A stretch of DNA of 64,000 bases from Methanolapillus africanus (GTDB taxonomy: Archaea; Halobacteriota; Methanosarcinia; Methanosarcinales; Methanosarcinaceae), in assembly GCF_032714475.1 (NCBI RefSeq), contig NZ_JAWDKD010000019.1, positions 1-64,000 of the forward strand, in the 5' to 3' direction. Under the pieces are notes generated by a model. It saw nothing but the letters and a program-made list of their open reading frames with translations, was not told the origin of the DNA and searched no databases. Below are positions 44,246-52,047 of this stretch, in pieces (position 1 is the stretch's first letter; the number at the start of each line of letters is the position of its first letter). A program made the position numbers and the translations under genes.

Positions 44246-44647
44246 ATGGCTTTTTTAAAAAAAATATATTTTGTTTTAGGTATATTTTGTATTTTATTAC
44301 TGTTTATAATAAGTTTTGGAATTTATAAGTCGTATATGACAGAAAGTTTGGTCACGTTTTCGGGGATAATTGCATTTTTTGCAGTTTTTTTCTTTGGAAT
44401 GTGTATTATTAAAGAAAAACCCAAAAATTGGAAACCGGCTCTTATAGTTGATTTGATTTTTTTATTTATTTATATGGTTATTTGGTTTTATTTATGGAAA
44501 ATGAATTACTTCAATCAAATGGATACAAACATGATTATTGTCAACATGTGGATTAACAATATACTTTCTTTGATCTTAGGTGCCATTTTTGTTTTTTCTG
44601 CATTGTATGCTGATAAAGTTATTGGCAAGGTACAAGGCAAAGAATAA
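44246..44647 (+). CDS. Four-helix membrane protein (family 1)
   Basis: A 133-residue protein with four hydrophobic segments, starting MAFLKKIYFVLGIF and ending SALYADKVIGKVQGKE. The protein at 54631-55041 has the same size, helix layout and C-terminus (TDAVVEKVKGK), so the two form a small family. ATG 44246 follows GGAAGTG; an upstream frame beginning at 44201 overlaps the terminator and is rejected. A role as immunity or chaperone for the preceding secreted protein is inference from position. Confidence 0.6.
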   Translation: MAFLKKIYFVLGIFCILLLFIISFGIYKSYMTESLVTFSGIIAFFAVFFFGMCIIKEKPKNWKPALIVDLIFLFIYMVIWFYLWKMNYFNQMDTNMIIVNMWINNILSLILGAIFVFSALYADKVIGKVQGKE

Positions 44648-44704
44648 AATTATATTTTTACAATATTATCAATTAATTTTTATTAAAAACGTTGAGGTTG
44701 TAAA

Positions 44705-44827
44705 ATGATTACAGAACTGTTAATTTTACTGGTGTTGACTTTCGTTACAATTTTGATATTTGGCGCGTTATATTTCATTATCAAAAAAGCGGTTGCTGCC
44801 GGAAATAATTCTAAAAACAGTAAATAA
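44705..44827 (+). CDS. 40-residue membrane peptide
   Basis: A single hydrophobic helix (ELLILLVLTFVTILIFGALYFII) is followed by KKAVAAGNNSKNSK. GTTGAGGTTGT precedes the ATG. The pattern of one helix and then a basic 'KKAVxxG' tail is shared with 58503-58706 and 59134-59268. It is too short for domain recognition. Confidence 0.5.
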   Translation: MITELLILLVLTFVTILIFGALYFIIKKAVAAGNNSKNSK

Positions 44828-44879
44828 TTTTTGGGTCATAATTTGAAAAATATTTTTAAATATAATTGTTGTAATTGTG

Positions 44880-45247
44880 TTTGAATTAAGAAACGATTTC
44901 CGGAATTCCGGGAACAGGTCAAGTTCATCCGTTTGCGCCCTCCGGGAAACGGAACGCGAAAGCATTTCCGTTTGAAAAAGATTAAAAAAAAAAGCGGCTG
45001 AGGCCAAAAAATAAGGAATCCTCGGATTCTTTATCTTTTTTTCTTTTTTGAATTTTGTTTTTTGAGATTTTTATTTTATTCTATTTTTTTAAAAAACAGC
45101 CATAAAAATTGGATATTTCATTTTCCAATGCGTTTTAATTTTATATCCAATTGCAAGAGGATTATTTTTTATAACGTCTTTCGATATTTCTTCAATGATT
45201 AATTGGTATTTCAGTTGATTGACTGTTTTTCAGTCAATCATTTTTTT
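44880..45247 (+). pseudogene. ahaD 3'-end copy 1 plus duplicated gene end
   Basis: From 44880 the sequence follows the last 140 bp of ahaD with substitutions and frameshifts (GCGCCCTCCGGGAAACGG where ahaD has GCGCCTTGAGGAAATGG), then the terminator and about 180 bp of the ahaD downstream spacer up to TAACGTC. At about 45182 it switches to a copy of 44166-44226, the end of the glycine-zipper gene with its hairpin. It cannot encode ahaD function. The junction shows recombination between neighbouring cassettes. Confidence 0.85.
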
Positions 45248-45287
45248 ATAACTTTGTCAATTAATTTTTTTCGATGGAGGAAATAAA

Positions 45288-45743
45288 ATGTCTTTTCAAT
45301 ATCATTCCACCCCTAAAAACAATGTTCTTCTTTTTGTCGCACTTTTATTCTTTTTCATAGCCAGCTTATTTTTTGCATATTTCCCGGATGGTGTTTTTCC
45401 CTCACTTCTATCAAGTTTCTTTCTCGTGATTTTTATCATATTATTTTTGACCGGCGGTTTCATTTATGGATTCTTATCAAAAAGTCGAAGACTATCAATC
45501 GTTTTTGGCTTTTTTATTCCGGTTTTGGCCTATCTGATCCCGATAATTATTCACTGGTTTTTTTATTCAAGTTTCGAATTTTTCGGATCGGAAGCTGCTT
45601 ATTATTTGATTGCGGCCATCATTGGCGGTACAATCGGTTGGTGCGCTTCCGTTAATGAAGAAAAAAAAGAATTGAGAGGTTATTATTACCTTGCTTGTTT
45701 GATTATGATTTTGTTTTTATTCGTTATTTTTACAAAGTTTTAA
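45288..45743 (+). CDS. Multi-pass membrane protein, 'YGxxS' family member 1
   Basis: A 151-residue protein with about five hydrophobic segments. The central GGFIYGFLSKSRRLSIVFGFFIPVL is the family mark: it recurs as GFIYGILTNMKYRALALGFLFPFV (47464), FAYGVYSQSPIKSAIFGFCIPFL (48593) and IAYGLISKNPTKSFLLGFFLLPFL (54086). A second shared part is the Gly-rich segment IGGTIGWCAS before a charged loop. The ribosome binding site is GGAGG. Function unknown; every member lies next to a secreted-protein gene. Confidence 0.6.
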   Translation: MSFQYHSTPKNNVLLFVALLFFFIASLFFAYFPDGVFPSLLSSFFLVIFIILFLTGGFIYGFLSKSRRLSIVFGFFIPVLAYLIPIIIHWFFYSSFEFFGSEAAYYLIAAIIGGTIGWCASVNEEKKELRGYYYLACLIMILFLFVIFTKF

Positions 45744-45762
45744 CTTAAATAATATGCTGTCG

Positions 45763-46109
45763 AAACGCGCTTGAATTTAAGGTCATTCCGGAATCCCGGG
45801 AACAGATCAAGTTCATCCGTTTGCGCCCTCCGGGAAATGGAACGCGAAAGCATGTCCGGTTTAAAAAAGATTAAACAAAAGAAAGCGGCTGAAGCCAAAA
45901 AGTAAGGAATTCTTTTGAATTCTTTATCTTTCTTTTCTTTTTTGAAGTTTTGTTTTTTGAGATTTTTATTTTATTCTATTTTTTTAAAAAACAGCCATAA
46001 AAATTGGATATTTCATTTTCCAATGCGTTTTAATTTTATATCCAATTGCAAGAGGATTATTTTTTATAACGTCATTCTCATTTTATAATTGGAAATGTGG
46101 ATATTAAAA
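45763..46109 (+). pseudogene. ahaD 3'-end copy 2 with downstream spacer
   Basis: This copy begins CGCGCTTGAATTTAAGGTCATTCCGG and follows ahaD to its stop, the terminator and the AT-rich spacer (AAACAGCCATAAAAATTGGA, GCAAGAGGATTATTTTTTAT), continuing directly into leader L2. It shares the CTCCGGGAAA change with copies 1 and 3, so the copies descend from one another rather than separately from ahaD. It is the longest copy. Confidence 0.88.
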
Positions 46110-46215
46110 GTAAAACCCACCTTCAGTTGTCAACAGTTCCATTGTCGACAACTGATGTTTAGAGGTGAGTGAATCTTCTTGTTGACAAGAATTCATTCTC
46201 CTCTTTGATTTTCGA
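46110..46215 (+). promoter_or_regulatory. Structured leader L2 (upstream of a metalloprotease)
   Basis: Nearly identical to L1: CCCACCTTCAGTTGTCAACA is followed by a short loop and GTCGACAACTGATGTTTAGA, then GGTGAGTGAATC and TTGACAAGAATTCATTC. One stem base differs from L1 (GTCGAC for GTTGAC) and still pairs, as G-U or G-C. A TATA-like TTTTATAATT is about 28 bp upstream. It lies about 45 bp before the coding start. Confidence 0.6.
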
Positions 46216-46260
46216 CTAAATAAAAGTATCGAAAAACAAAAACGTTAAGGAGATATAAAT

Positions 46261-47388
46261 ATGAAAAACAAATTGAAAATATTTTCGTTTTTAATGGTTC
46301 TTATCTTTTTACTACCATCTGCAAACGCATATTATATTGGGGACAATAAGTGGGAAGATAACAACAGTGGTCTTGAAATAAACTCTTCGGTAGATTCACA
46401 ATACCATTCTGCTATATTGAGTGCAGCAAATACATGGACTGATGCAGGATCAAGTTTCTATTTTCATCAAATTCCAACTGCTTCCGGATACACCAGTAAC
46501 TCTACAGACGTTATGATGGGTTTGGTTTCTGATCCAGATTATTTAGCTGAAGAGAGAACAGTTATTGAAGAAACCATAAATGGTCAAACGTATAAACGTT
46601 ATTCTCAGGTGGTTTTTGATTATGAACAGGAATGGACCACAAGTGCAACTATCGCCAATTTGACAAATGCTTTCGACATTGAAACAGTTGCTCTTCATGA
46701 ACTTGGGCATGCTGTTGGATTGGGTCACTCTGAATATACGACGGCACTTATGACTGAAGAAGCCCTTCCACCCGTTAAAAGAAGTTTAACATCCGATGAT
46801 ATTAATGGTATTAAGGCTTTGTACCCATCTAACAGAAATAACCAAGAAGTTGTGAATACTCTGAGGGACGGAATAGAATTACACATAAATCCAACGATAG
46901 TTCCAATGTCTGAAGAGGAGATGACTGAAAAGGCTACTTTAATTGTAAGTGCTACGGTCAAACAAAATATGCCAGCAAGATGGGATACGCAAGATGGTTC
47001 AGACCCCAGTTCTAGAACAGAATCAATGTTTTCAACAAATGGATATCTGATTTTCCAAGATACTTTAATTGAGGTTGAAGAAGTGCATAAAGGAGAGCTC
47101 CCAGAGGGAGATAATCAAATATATGTCCGGCAATCAGGTGGTGCGGTTAATGATGTTGAAATGATTAATGAGTATACAGTGAATTATCAAAAAGATCAAC
47201 AAGTTCTGTTGTATTTATTTGAAGACACTGGAACACGTTCATACGGTTTGGGACCGGAACATTATTTTGCCTATCCTGGAAAAGGCCAACTCTTTATTAC
47301 TGATGAAAATGAAGCCGTCAATGGAATTGGAAACAATGTGAACACAGAAGAACTATTATCATTGTTGTCGGAAGTAGACTCTGAGTAA
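46261..47388 (+). CDS. Secreted matrixin-like metalloprotease with a VxKG C-terminal domain
   Basis: A 375-residue protein with a signal peptide (NKLKIFSFLMVLIFLLPSANA). The protease domain (about residues 25-185) has a canonical metzincin zinc site HELGHAVGLGHS and a following Met (TALMTEEALPP) suitable for the Met-turn. Residues about 215-360 carry the VxKG domain (ATLIVSATVKQNMPARWDTQ, IEVEEVHKGELPEGDNQIYV, LGPEHYFAYPGKGQ) also found at 31488, 33483 and 52565. It should act outside the cell. Leader L2 precedes it and a 'YGxxS' membrane protein follows. The ribosome binding site is AAGGAGATAT. Confidence 0.8.
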   Translation: MKNKLKIFSFLMVLIFLLPSANAYYIGDNKWEDNNSGLEINSSVDSQYHSAILSAANTWTDAGSSFYFHQIPTASGYTSNSTDVMMGLVSDPDYLAEERTVIEETINGQTYKRYSQVVFDYEQEWTTSATIANLTNAFDIETVALHELGHAVGLGHSEYTTALMTEEALPPVKRSLTSDDINGIKALYPSNRNNQEVVNTLRDGIELHINPTIVPMSEEEMTEKATLIVSATVKQNMPARWDTQDGSDPSSRTESMFSTNGYLIFQDTLIEVEEVHKGELPEGDNQIYVRQSGGAVNDVEMINEYTVNYQKDQQVLLYLFEDTGTRSYGLGPEHYFAYPGKGQLFITDENEAVNGIGNNVNTEELLSLLSEVDSE

Positions 47389-47463
47389 GATTAAACTTAA
47401 TTTGAAAAAATAAGAAAAATAATATTTTTCTTATTTTTATTTATTTTATCGGAGGGCTAAAAA

Positions 47464-47994
47464 ATGAATTATTATAATGCAAGTCTGAAAAATAATAATT
47501 ATCTTCTTTGTGCACTTTTATTTTTATTTATTATATTCTTTATAATTGTCCCTCACCTCCCGTTTTTTAATAAAATGGGGAGTTTTCTCCCATTTTTAAT
47601 CCTTTGGTCTGCTTTAATGATAATAATTTTAATTTTTAGCGGTTTTATTTATGGCATTTTAACAAATATGAAATATAGAGCTTTAGCCTTGGGTTTTCTT
47701 TTTCCTTTTGTTGCAGGCCTCATCATTTTTGTTGATAATTTATACACTTACCCATCTGTTTCCCCGAACACACCTTTATATTTAGCTTCGTATTCTTTTC
47801 CATATCTTTTGATGGGATTTTCAAACGGATTGGCTGGTTTTTTTTCGGCAACGGTAAGTGATAACAAAATAAAAAAATTAAGTTGTTATGTATTAACAAT
47901 TATTTTTTTAGTTATTGCTTTGTATCTTTATCTTGATCCGCCACTTTATATCTTAGTCTCAATCTTAGGAGACTATAATCCTGTTTCGGGTTAA
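47464..47994 (+). CDS. Multi-pass membrane protein, 'YGxxS' family member 2
   Basis: A 176-residue protein with about five hydrophobic segments. It shares its N-terminal style (MNYYNASLKNNNYLLCALLF against MSFQYHSTPKNNVLLFVALL) and the FIYG segment with 45288-45743. The Gly-rich stretch LMGFSNGLAGFFSATVS precedes a charged loop. It is 75 bp after the metalloprotease gene and has a strong ribosome binding site (GGAGGG). Confidence 0.6.
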   Translation: MNYYNASLKNNNYLLCALLFLFIIFFIIVPHLPFFNKMGSFLPFLILWSALMIIILIFSGFIYGILTNMKYRALALGFLFPFVAGLIIFVDNLYTYPSVSPNTPLYLASYSFPYLLMGFSNGLAGFFSATVSDNKIKKLSCYVLTIIFLVIALYLYLDPPLYILVSILGDYNPVSG

Positions 47995-48072
47995 GGACTA
48001 AACCAATTGGATTTAATTATGATTTCTTAAAGGGTCTTAAATAAAAGTTTTCAATAAAATTAAATGTTGATG

Positions 48073-48250
48073 AAAGTGCTTGAATTTAAGACATGATTTC
48101 CGGAATTCCGGGAACAGGTCAAGTTCATCCGTTTGCGCCCTCCGGGAAACGGAACGCGAAAGCATGTCCAGTTTGAAAAAGATTAAACAAAAGAAAGCGG
48201 CTGAAGCCAAAAAATAAGGAATTCATTTTGAATTCTTTACCTTTTTTTTG
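48073..48250 (+). pseudogene. ahaD 3'-end copy 3
   Basis: From GTGCTTGAATTTAAG the sequence follows ahaD to its stop (GCCAAAAAATAAGGAATTC) with the shared CTCCGGGAAA change, then loses similarity in the T-rich spacer. The next 240 bp (to leader L3) are AT-rich, with a TATA-like TTTAATATAAT near 48453-48463 and no gene. Confidence 0.85.
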
Positions 48251-48499
48251 AAGTTTGTTTTTATATTCTGTTTTTAAAATAGTTTTTTCTGTTTTTTGAC
48301 TATTCTGTTTATTTCTTTTCTACTTTTGGGCAATTCATCAATTTTAGTTGAATTCTCATTGTTTATTTTTTTATTGATGCTTATTTAGACTATATACAAT
48401 ATATTCGCTTATATAGAAACCATAGTCTGAAAGACCTATAATTATTTATACTATTTAATATAATTTTTCTTTGTGAAAAATCCTTTTTGATTTAAAATG

Positions 48500-48575
48500 A
48501 GGACTCACCATCGGATTTGGACAATTCGAGTTGCCCAGATCCGACGCTTAGATGTGAGAATTCATGAGTTTCCTA
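48500..48575 (+). promoter_or_regulatory. Structured leader L3 (upstream of membrane protein member 3)
   Basis: CTCAC (about 48504) pairs with GTGAG (about 48554-48558). Between them TCGGATTTGG pairs with CCCAGATCCGA, and CGCTTAGAT precedes the 3' strand, the same unpaired block as in L4 and L5. The sequence in the inner stem differs completely from the other leaders while pairing is kept. The third stem is weak here. Confidence 0.55.
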
Positions 48576-48592
48576 ATATTTTGGTGATTTAT

Positions 48593-48997
48593 ATGGGTGG
48601 TCTCTTCAATCAAAGTGAAACAAGAAATGCAATCATTTTGCTTTCTGTTTTGTTGATTTATTTTCTGACATTAATTCTCAACATCGGTGAATTGTTTTTC
48701 CTTTTGTTGTTTCTCGGAATTTTTGCTTATGGGGTATATTCACAAAGTCCGATTAAATCAGCCATTTTTGGTTTTTGCATTCCTTTTTTGTTTGTTCTGT
48801 CCTATATGGTTACTTCTCCGGATGATTTCTCACGCGCCTTTTTCCCATACTTTTTCGTGATGAGTCTTTTAGCCGGGTTTGCCGGATTTTTTGCAGGTTT
48901 TGGCCGTTTTGAACCTAAACAAAAAATTCTTTATTATGCATATTCGGGTCTCTTTGTTTTGTTGACATTTTGTTGGTTTTTAACGGGAATTAATTAA
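48593..48997 (+). CDS. Multi-pass membrane protein, 'YGxxS' family member 3
   Basis: A 134-residue protein with four to five hydrophobic segments and the family segment FAYGVYSQSPIKSAIFGFCIPFL, followed by a Gly-rich SLLAGFAGFFAGFG. ATG 48593 is chosen because GGTGA lies seven bases before it; the frame is open upstream through leader L3. Here the leader precedes the membrane protein itself rather than a secreted enzyme, and a 37-residue peptide gene follows. Confidence 0.6.
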   Translation: MGGLFNQSETRNAIILLSVLLIYFLTLILNIGELFFLLLFLGIFAYGVYSQSPIKSAIFGFCIPFLFVLSYMVTSPDDFSRAFFPYFFVMSLLAGFAGFFAGFGRFEPKQKILYYAYSGLFVLLTFCWFLTGIN

Positions 48998-49021
48998 TTG
49001 ATCAGTTGACGAGGTTTTTAC

Positions 49022-49135
49022 ATGCAAATTGCTGAAATGATAACGTGGGGATTAGAAATTCTTATTTTCCTGATGCTGATTTTTGGGTTGGCGGTTGCAT
49101 ACATGTATTTTCTCCGCTCTTTTTTTAAAAAATAA
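49022..49135 (+). CDS. 37-residue membrane peptide
   Basis: It has a short polar start (MQIAEMITWG), one hydrophobic helix (LEILIFLMLIFGLAVAYMYF) and a basic end (LRSFFKK). GACGAGG precedes the ATG. It lies 25 bp after the previous gene. Too short for recognition. Confidence 0.45.
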   Translation: MQIAEMITWGLEILIFLMLIFGLAVAYMYFLRSFFKK

Positions 49136-49364
49136 AAATCCCTTTTAAAAAAATGAATTTCATCGAAAAAAAAGAATATTTTCCGGAATCGGTCAATTCA
49201 TTAAAAATTCCTTATTATTTTATCCTTTTTTTGAAAGATATCGCTCAATTCATAAAAACTTAAATACTATTGTATAATTTTGTCTTTGTTCATTTATTTG
49301 TTCAGTCTATCCACAATTTCGAGCCGATCGTTATCGTATTTAAAATCTTCGATTTTGATAAAAT

Positions 49365-49535
49365 CTGGTGTTTATTTATACAAGCGAATATTTTCGTTCT
49401 TTGTGAGAAAAATTTTGAAAAAAAGAAGCTCACCGCCGAATTTCAGCAAGTTGCGTTGCTGAAATCCGGCGCTTAGATGTGAGTGAATTCGAATCGGGTT
49501 TCGACGGAATTCACTCCTGTCTTTGATTTTGAAGG
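49365..49535 (+). promoter_or_regulatory. Structured leader L4 with promoter (upstream of the trypsin-like protease)
   Basis: A TATA-like TTTATTTATAC at about 49371 should start transcription near 49400. CTCAC (49429-49433) pairs with GTGAG (49479-49483). The inner stem is GCCGAATTTCAGC with GCTGAAATCCGGC. GCTTAGAT is unpaired. GAGTGAATTC (49481-49490) pairs with GAATTCACTC (49507-49516), competing with the first stem for GAG. L5 has two compensatory changes in the inner stem. The coding start is 56 bases downstream. Confidence 0.65.
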
Positions 49536-49571
49536 TATTTAAAATAAATGCAAAGATTAGGAGACAAAAAT

Positions 49572-50762
49572 ATGAAAATGAAATTAATGAGCTTAATCTG
49601 CACCCTTGTTGTTCTGGCGGCGCTGATTGGGCCGGCGATGGCGGACGAAGACATTCGCAATTATCCGTCCAATCCTTACACAAAGGAAGAGTTGGATGAA
49701 ATCATCAGCAAAACACAACCCACAAAACCGGAATTGTTTGATGAATTTCAAAAAAATGAAAACATTTTGATGTTGTATGGTGAAATTCCTGAAAAGGAAA
49801 TGGGGCTCGATTCGTATGAATGGTGGCTCAACATCAGTTCAATTGCCGATGAGATGACGAAAGACGAAAACATATCCGATTACTTTGAAAAAGGGCTTAT
49901 TCTTCGGTATGGACCCTATTGTGACGGATATATTTCGTTTGTTGTGGATGAAAAATTTAAAAACGATATTAAGCAGGAGGATTTGGACAATATAAACAAG
50001 ATCGTCAATAAATATGCGTCTTCCAAGGGTATTCAGAACATACCGGTCGCCATATCTGTTGGTCAGCCTATTGAGTTTATTGCAGAAAATGTGTCGGAAG
50101 AAAACAATTCAATGAATATTGTTGCCAGAGCATTGAATTATTACACTGACAAAACGCGACCTGTTATTGGCGGAACCAGAGTTGCAACACAAATGTATGG
50201 CGGAACATCCGGATTTGCTGCAAAAAATCAAACCAACAGCAGCAGAATTGGAATTGTAACGGTGGCGCATTTGACGAATTTCTCAAATGCAATGTCTGTC
50301 TATCAACCGACTGTTTCGTCTTCCAACAAAATCGGCGTGACGACGGGCGTTCGTCAGGACATTGACGCCATGTTTGTTCCGTGTTCTAATGTACAGGCCA
50401 AGATTCATACCGGAAACAATTTCCTGGTATCGGTCAAAGGCTCTTCCGGCTTATCATCCGGAATGGCATTGTACCGGTCCGGAATTAATACGGGGGATAC
50501 AAGCGGAACATACGCGGGATATGCTTACTATAATCAGAACATATTCAACAACACTGTCTCTCGTCTTGATGTCATGGTACAGAACAATCATTCCCAACCC
50601 GGAGATAGTGGCGGTCCTGTTTATACGACGGTAAATGGAAGGACATACATCTGTGGAATTACTTGTGCCTATAAACAAGAAGCCAGTGGAAGAATAGTCA
50701 CACTCTTTGCTTCATCTGAAGAGATCAGAAGCAAGTTAGGGGTTGTTCCTCTTACAATGTAA
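49572..50762 (+). CDS. Secreted trypsin-like serine protease
   Basis: A 396-residue protein with a signal peptide (KMKLMSLICTLVVLAALIGPAMA). The region from about residue 60 to 165 is a domain (LYGEIPEKEMGLDSYEWWLN to GIQNIPVAISVG) that also occurs alone at 53427 and twice at 50827. The C-terminal half is an S1-type chymotrypsin fold: His in GIVTVAHLTN, a likely Asp in QDIDAMFVPC and the nucleophile in HSQPGDSGGPVYTTVNG. The shared domain may be a propeptide. ATG 49572 follows AGGAG by eight bases; an ATG at 49548 lies before the ribosome binding site. Leader L4 precedes it. Confidence 0.85.
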   Translation: MKMKLMSLICTLVVLAALIGPAMADEDIRNYPSNPYTKEELDEIISKTQPTKPELFDEFQKNENILMLYGEIPEKEMGLDSYEWWLNISSIADEMTKDENISDYFEKGLILRYGPYCDGYISFVVDEKFKNDIKQEDLDNINKIVNKYASSKGIQNIPVAISVGQPIEFIAENVSEENNSMNIVARALNYYTDKTRPVIGGTRVATQMYGGTSGFAAKNQTNSSRIGIVTVAHLTNFSNAMSVYQPTVSSSNKIGVTTGVRQDIDAMFVPCSNVQAKIHTGNNFLVSVKGSSGLSSGMALYRSGINTGDTSGTYAGYAYYNQNIFNNTVSRLDVMVQNNHSQPGDSGGPVYTTVNGRTYICGITCAYKQEASGRIVTLFASSEEIRSKLGVVPLTM

Positions 50763-50774
50763 CATTCATAAACA

Positions 50775-50808
50775 AGAATAATAGGTCCTGTCGACCTATT
50801 TTCATTTT
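50775..50808 (+). terminator. Hairpin after the protease gene
   Basis: AATAGGTC-CTGTC-GACCTATT, an 8-bp stem, is followed by TTCATTTTATTTTT. It sits 17 bp after the stop, before the ribosome binding site of the next gene. Confidence 0.65.
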
Positions 50809-50826
50809 ATTTTTAGAGGTCATATC

Positions 50827-51768
50827 ATGAATTCAACAAAGTTGCTTTTATCCTTTTTTGTATTCTTACTTCTTTCGCCCATCTGTTTCGGAACGACGCA
50901 AGAACAAATTGATGCGACGCCCGCCACGAATCCGGATTCTTTGGCGGAAATGGAAAAATCAAACCGTACTTACAAAGTTTCCGGAGAAATTCCGGTTAAA
51001 AATGCGGGAAAAGAAGCTTATGGCTGGCAAATGGAATTGATCTCTGTTTGCGATTCTTTCGGTCAAAGTTCGGATTTTCGCAACAATCAAGTTCCCGGCG
51101 GACCGATCACTCATTGTACACCATCAACCGATGGTTATATTTTTGTCGGTTTAAATCCGAATTTTCATCTGATTGATCAAGACTTTGATATTATTATTGA
51201 CAGTTTGACAAAGATTTCAAAAGAAAAAGGTATTCAAAATATTCCGATTGTTATCGGTATTTCCAATCAACCTATTCCCGCTGTTTCGCCGAGCCCGAGG
51301 CTTTTTCCGGCTACACGCCCTTCTTATTTTGAAAATTTAACAAACAATGATTCAGTTTTAATGACATATGGCAACGTTCCGAAGAAACCGAGAGGAATTG
51401 AAGCCTATGAATGGGATGAAAAGTTGACCGAAATCAGCAGTGATGTCACTTTTGATTCAAGTTTTAGTAATTATAAAGTCAATAATGGGGGTTTTATTGA
51501 ATGGGTAAGAGTCGATTATGAATTTATTGCCGTTCAAGTATCGGATTCATATCCGCTGAACAGCAGCGAATTAAATGAATCCATGGTCATCATTACGGAA
51601 ATCGGTAAAGAACATGGCGTCAAAAATGTTCCGATCGTCGTTTATGGAAATCGTGAGCTTTTTACGGTTGAAGAGGAGAAAAAACCAATGTCAATTCCCG
51701 GTTTTAACGGGGTTGTTTCTGTTTTTGCTCTTCTCGGATTAATCGGTATCATTCGAATGAAAAAATGA
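50827..51768 (+). CDS. Secreted protein with two protease-propeptide-like domains and a PGF-CTERM tail
   Basis: A 313-residue protein with a signal peptide (TKLLLSFFVFLLLSPICFG), followed by two copies of the domain found in the trypsin-like protease: YKVSGEIPVKNAGKEAYGWQ to GIQNIPIVIGIS, and MTYGNVPKKPRGIEAYEWDE to GVKNVPIVVYGN. The C-terminus is PGFNGVVSVFALLGLIGIIR plus MKK, that is Pro-Gly-Phe, a hydrophobic helix and basic residues, which matches PGF-CTERM signals processed by archaeosortase A. It is therefore probably lipid-anchored at the S-layer surface. It might inhibit or chaperone the neighbouring protease; that is inference. Confidence 0.72.
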   Translation: MNSTKLLLSFFVFLLLSPICFGTTQEQIDATPATNPDSLAEMEKSNRTYKVSGEIPVKNAGKEAYGWQMELISVCDSFGQSSDFRNNQVPGGPITHCTPSTDGYIFVGLNPNFHLIDQDFDIIIDSLTKISKEKGIQNIPIVIGISNQPIPAVSPSPRLFPATRPSYFENLTNNDSVLMTYGNVPKKPRGIEAYEWDEKLTEISSDVTFDSSFSNYKVNNGGFIEWVRVDYEFIAVQVSDSYPLNSSELNESMVIITEIGKEHGVKNVPIVVYGNRELFTVEEEKKPMSIPGFNGVVSVFALLGLIGIIRMKK

Positions 51769-51844
51769 TTATCTACTCAGTTACTTGAATAATCTTAAGC
51801 CATCCGTTTTCGTATTTAAAATCTTCGATTTTGACAAAATCTGG

Positions 51845-52010
51845 TGTTTATTTATACAAGCGAATATTTTCGTTCTTTGTGAGAAAAATCTTGAAAAAAA
51901 GAAACTCACCGCCGAATTTGTGCAAGTTGCGTTGCACAAATCCGGCGCTTAGACGTGAGTGAATTCGAATCGGGTTTCGACGGAATTCACTCCTGTCTTT
52001 GATTTTGAAG
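51845..52010 (+). promoter_or_regulatory. Structured leader L5 with promoter (upstream of a small metalloprotease)
   Basis: Almost identical to L4 from TTTAAAATCTTCGATTTTGA through the coding start. CTCAC (51905-51909) pairs with GTGAG (51955-51959). The inner stem reads GCCGAATTTGTGC with GCACAAATCCGGC; the change from CAG/CTG in L4 to GTG/CAC preserves pairing at both altered positions. GAGTGAATTC again can pair with GAATTCACTC (51983-51992). ATGCAAAGATTAGGAGACAA before both start codons is also identical. Confidence 0.65.
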
Positions 52011-52047
52011 GTATTTAAAATAAATGCAAAGATTAGGAGACAAAAAT

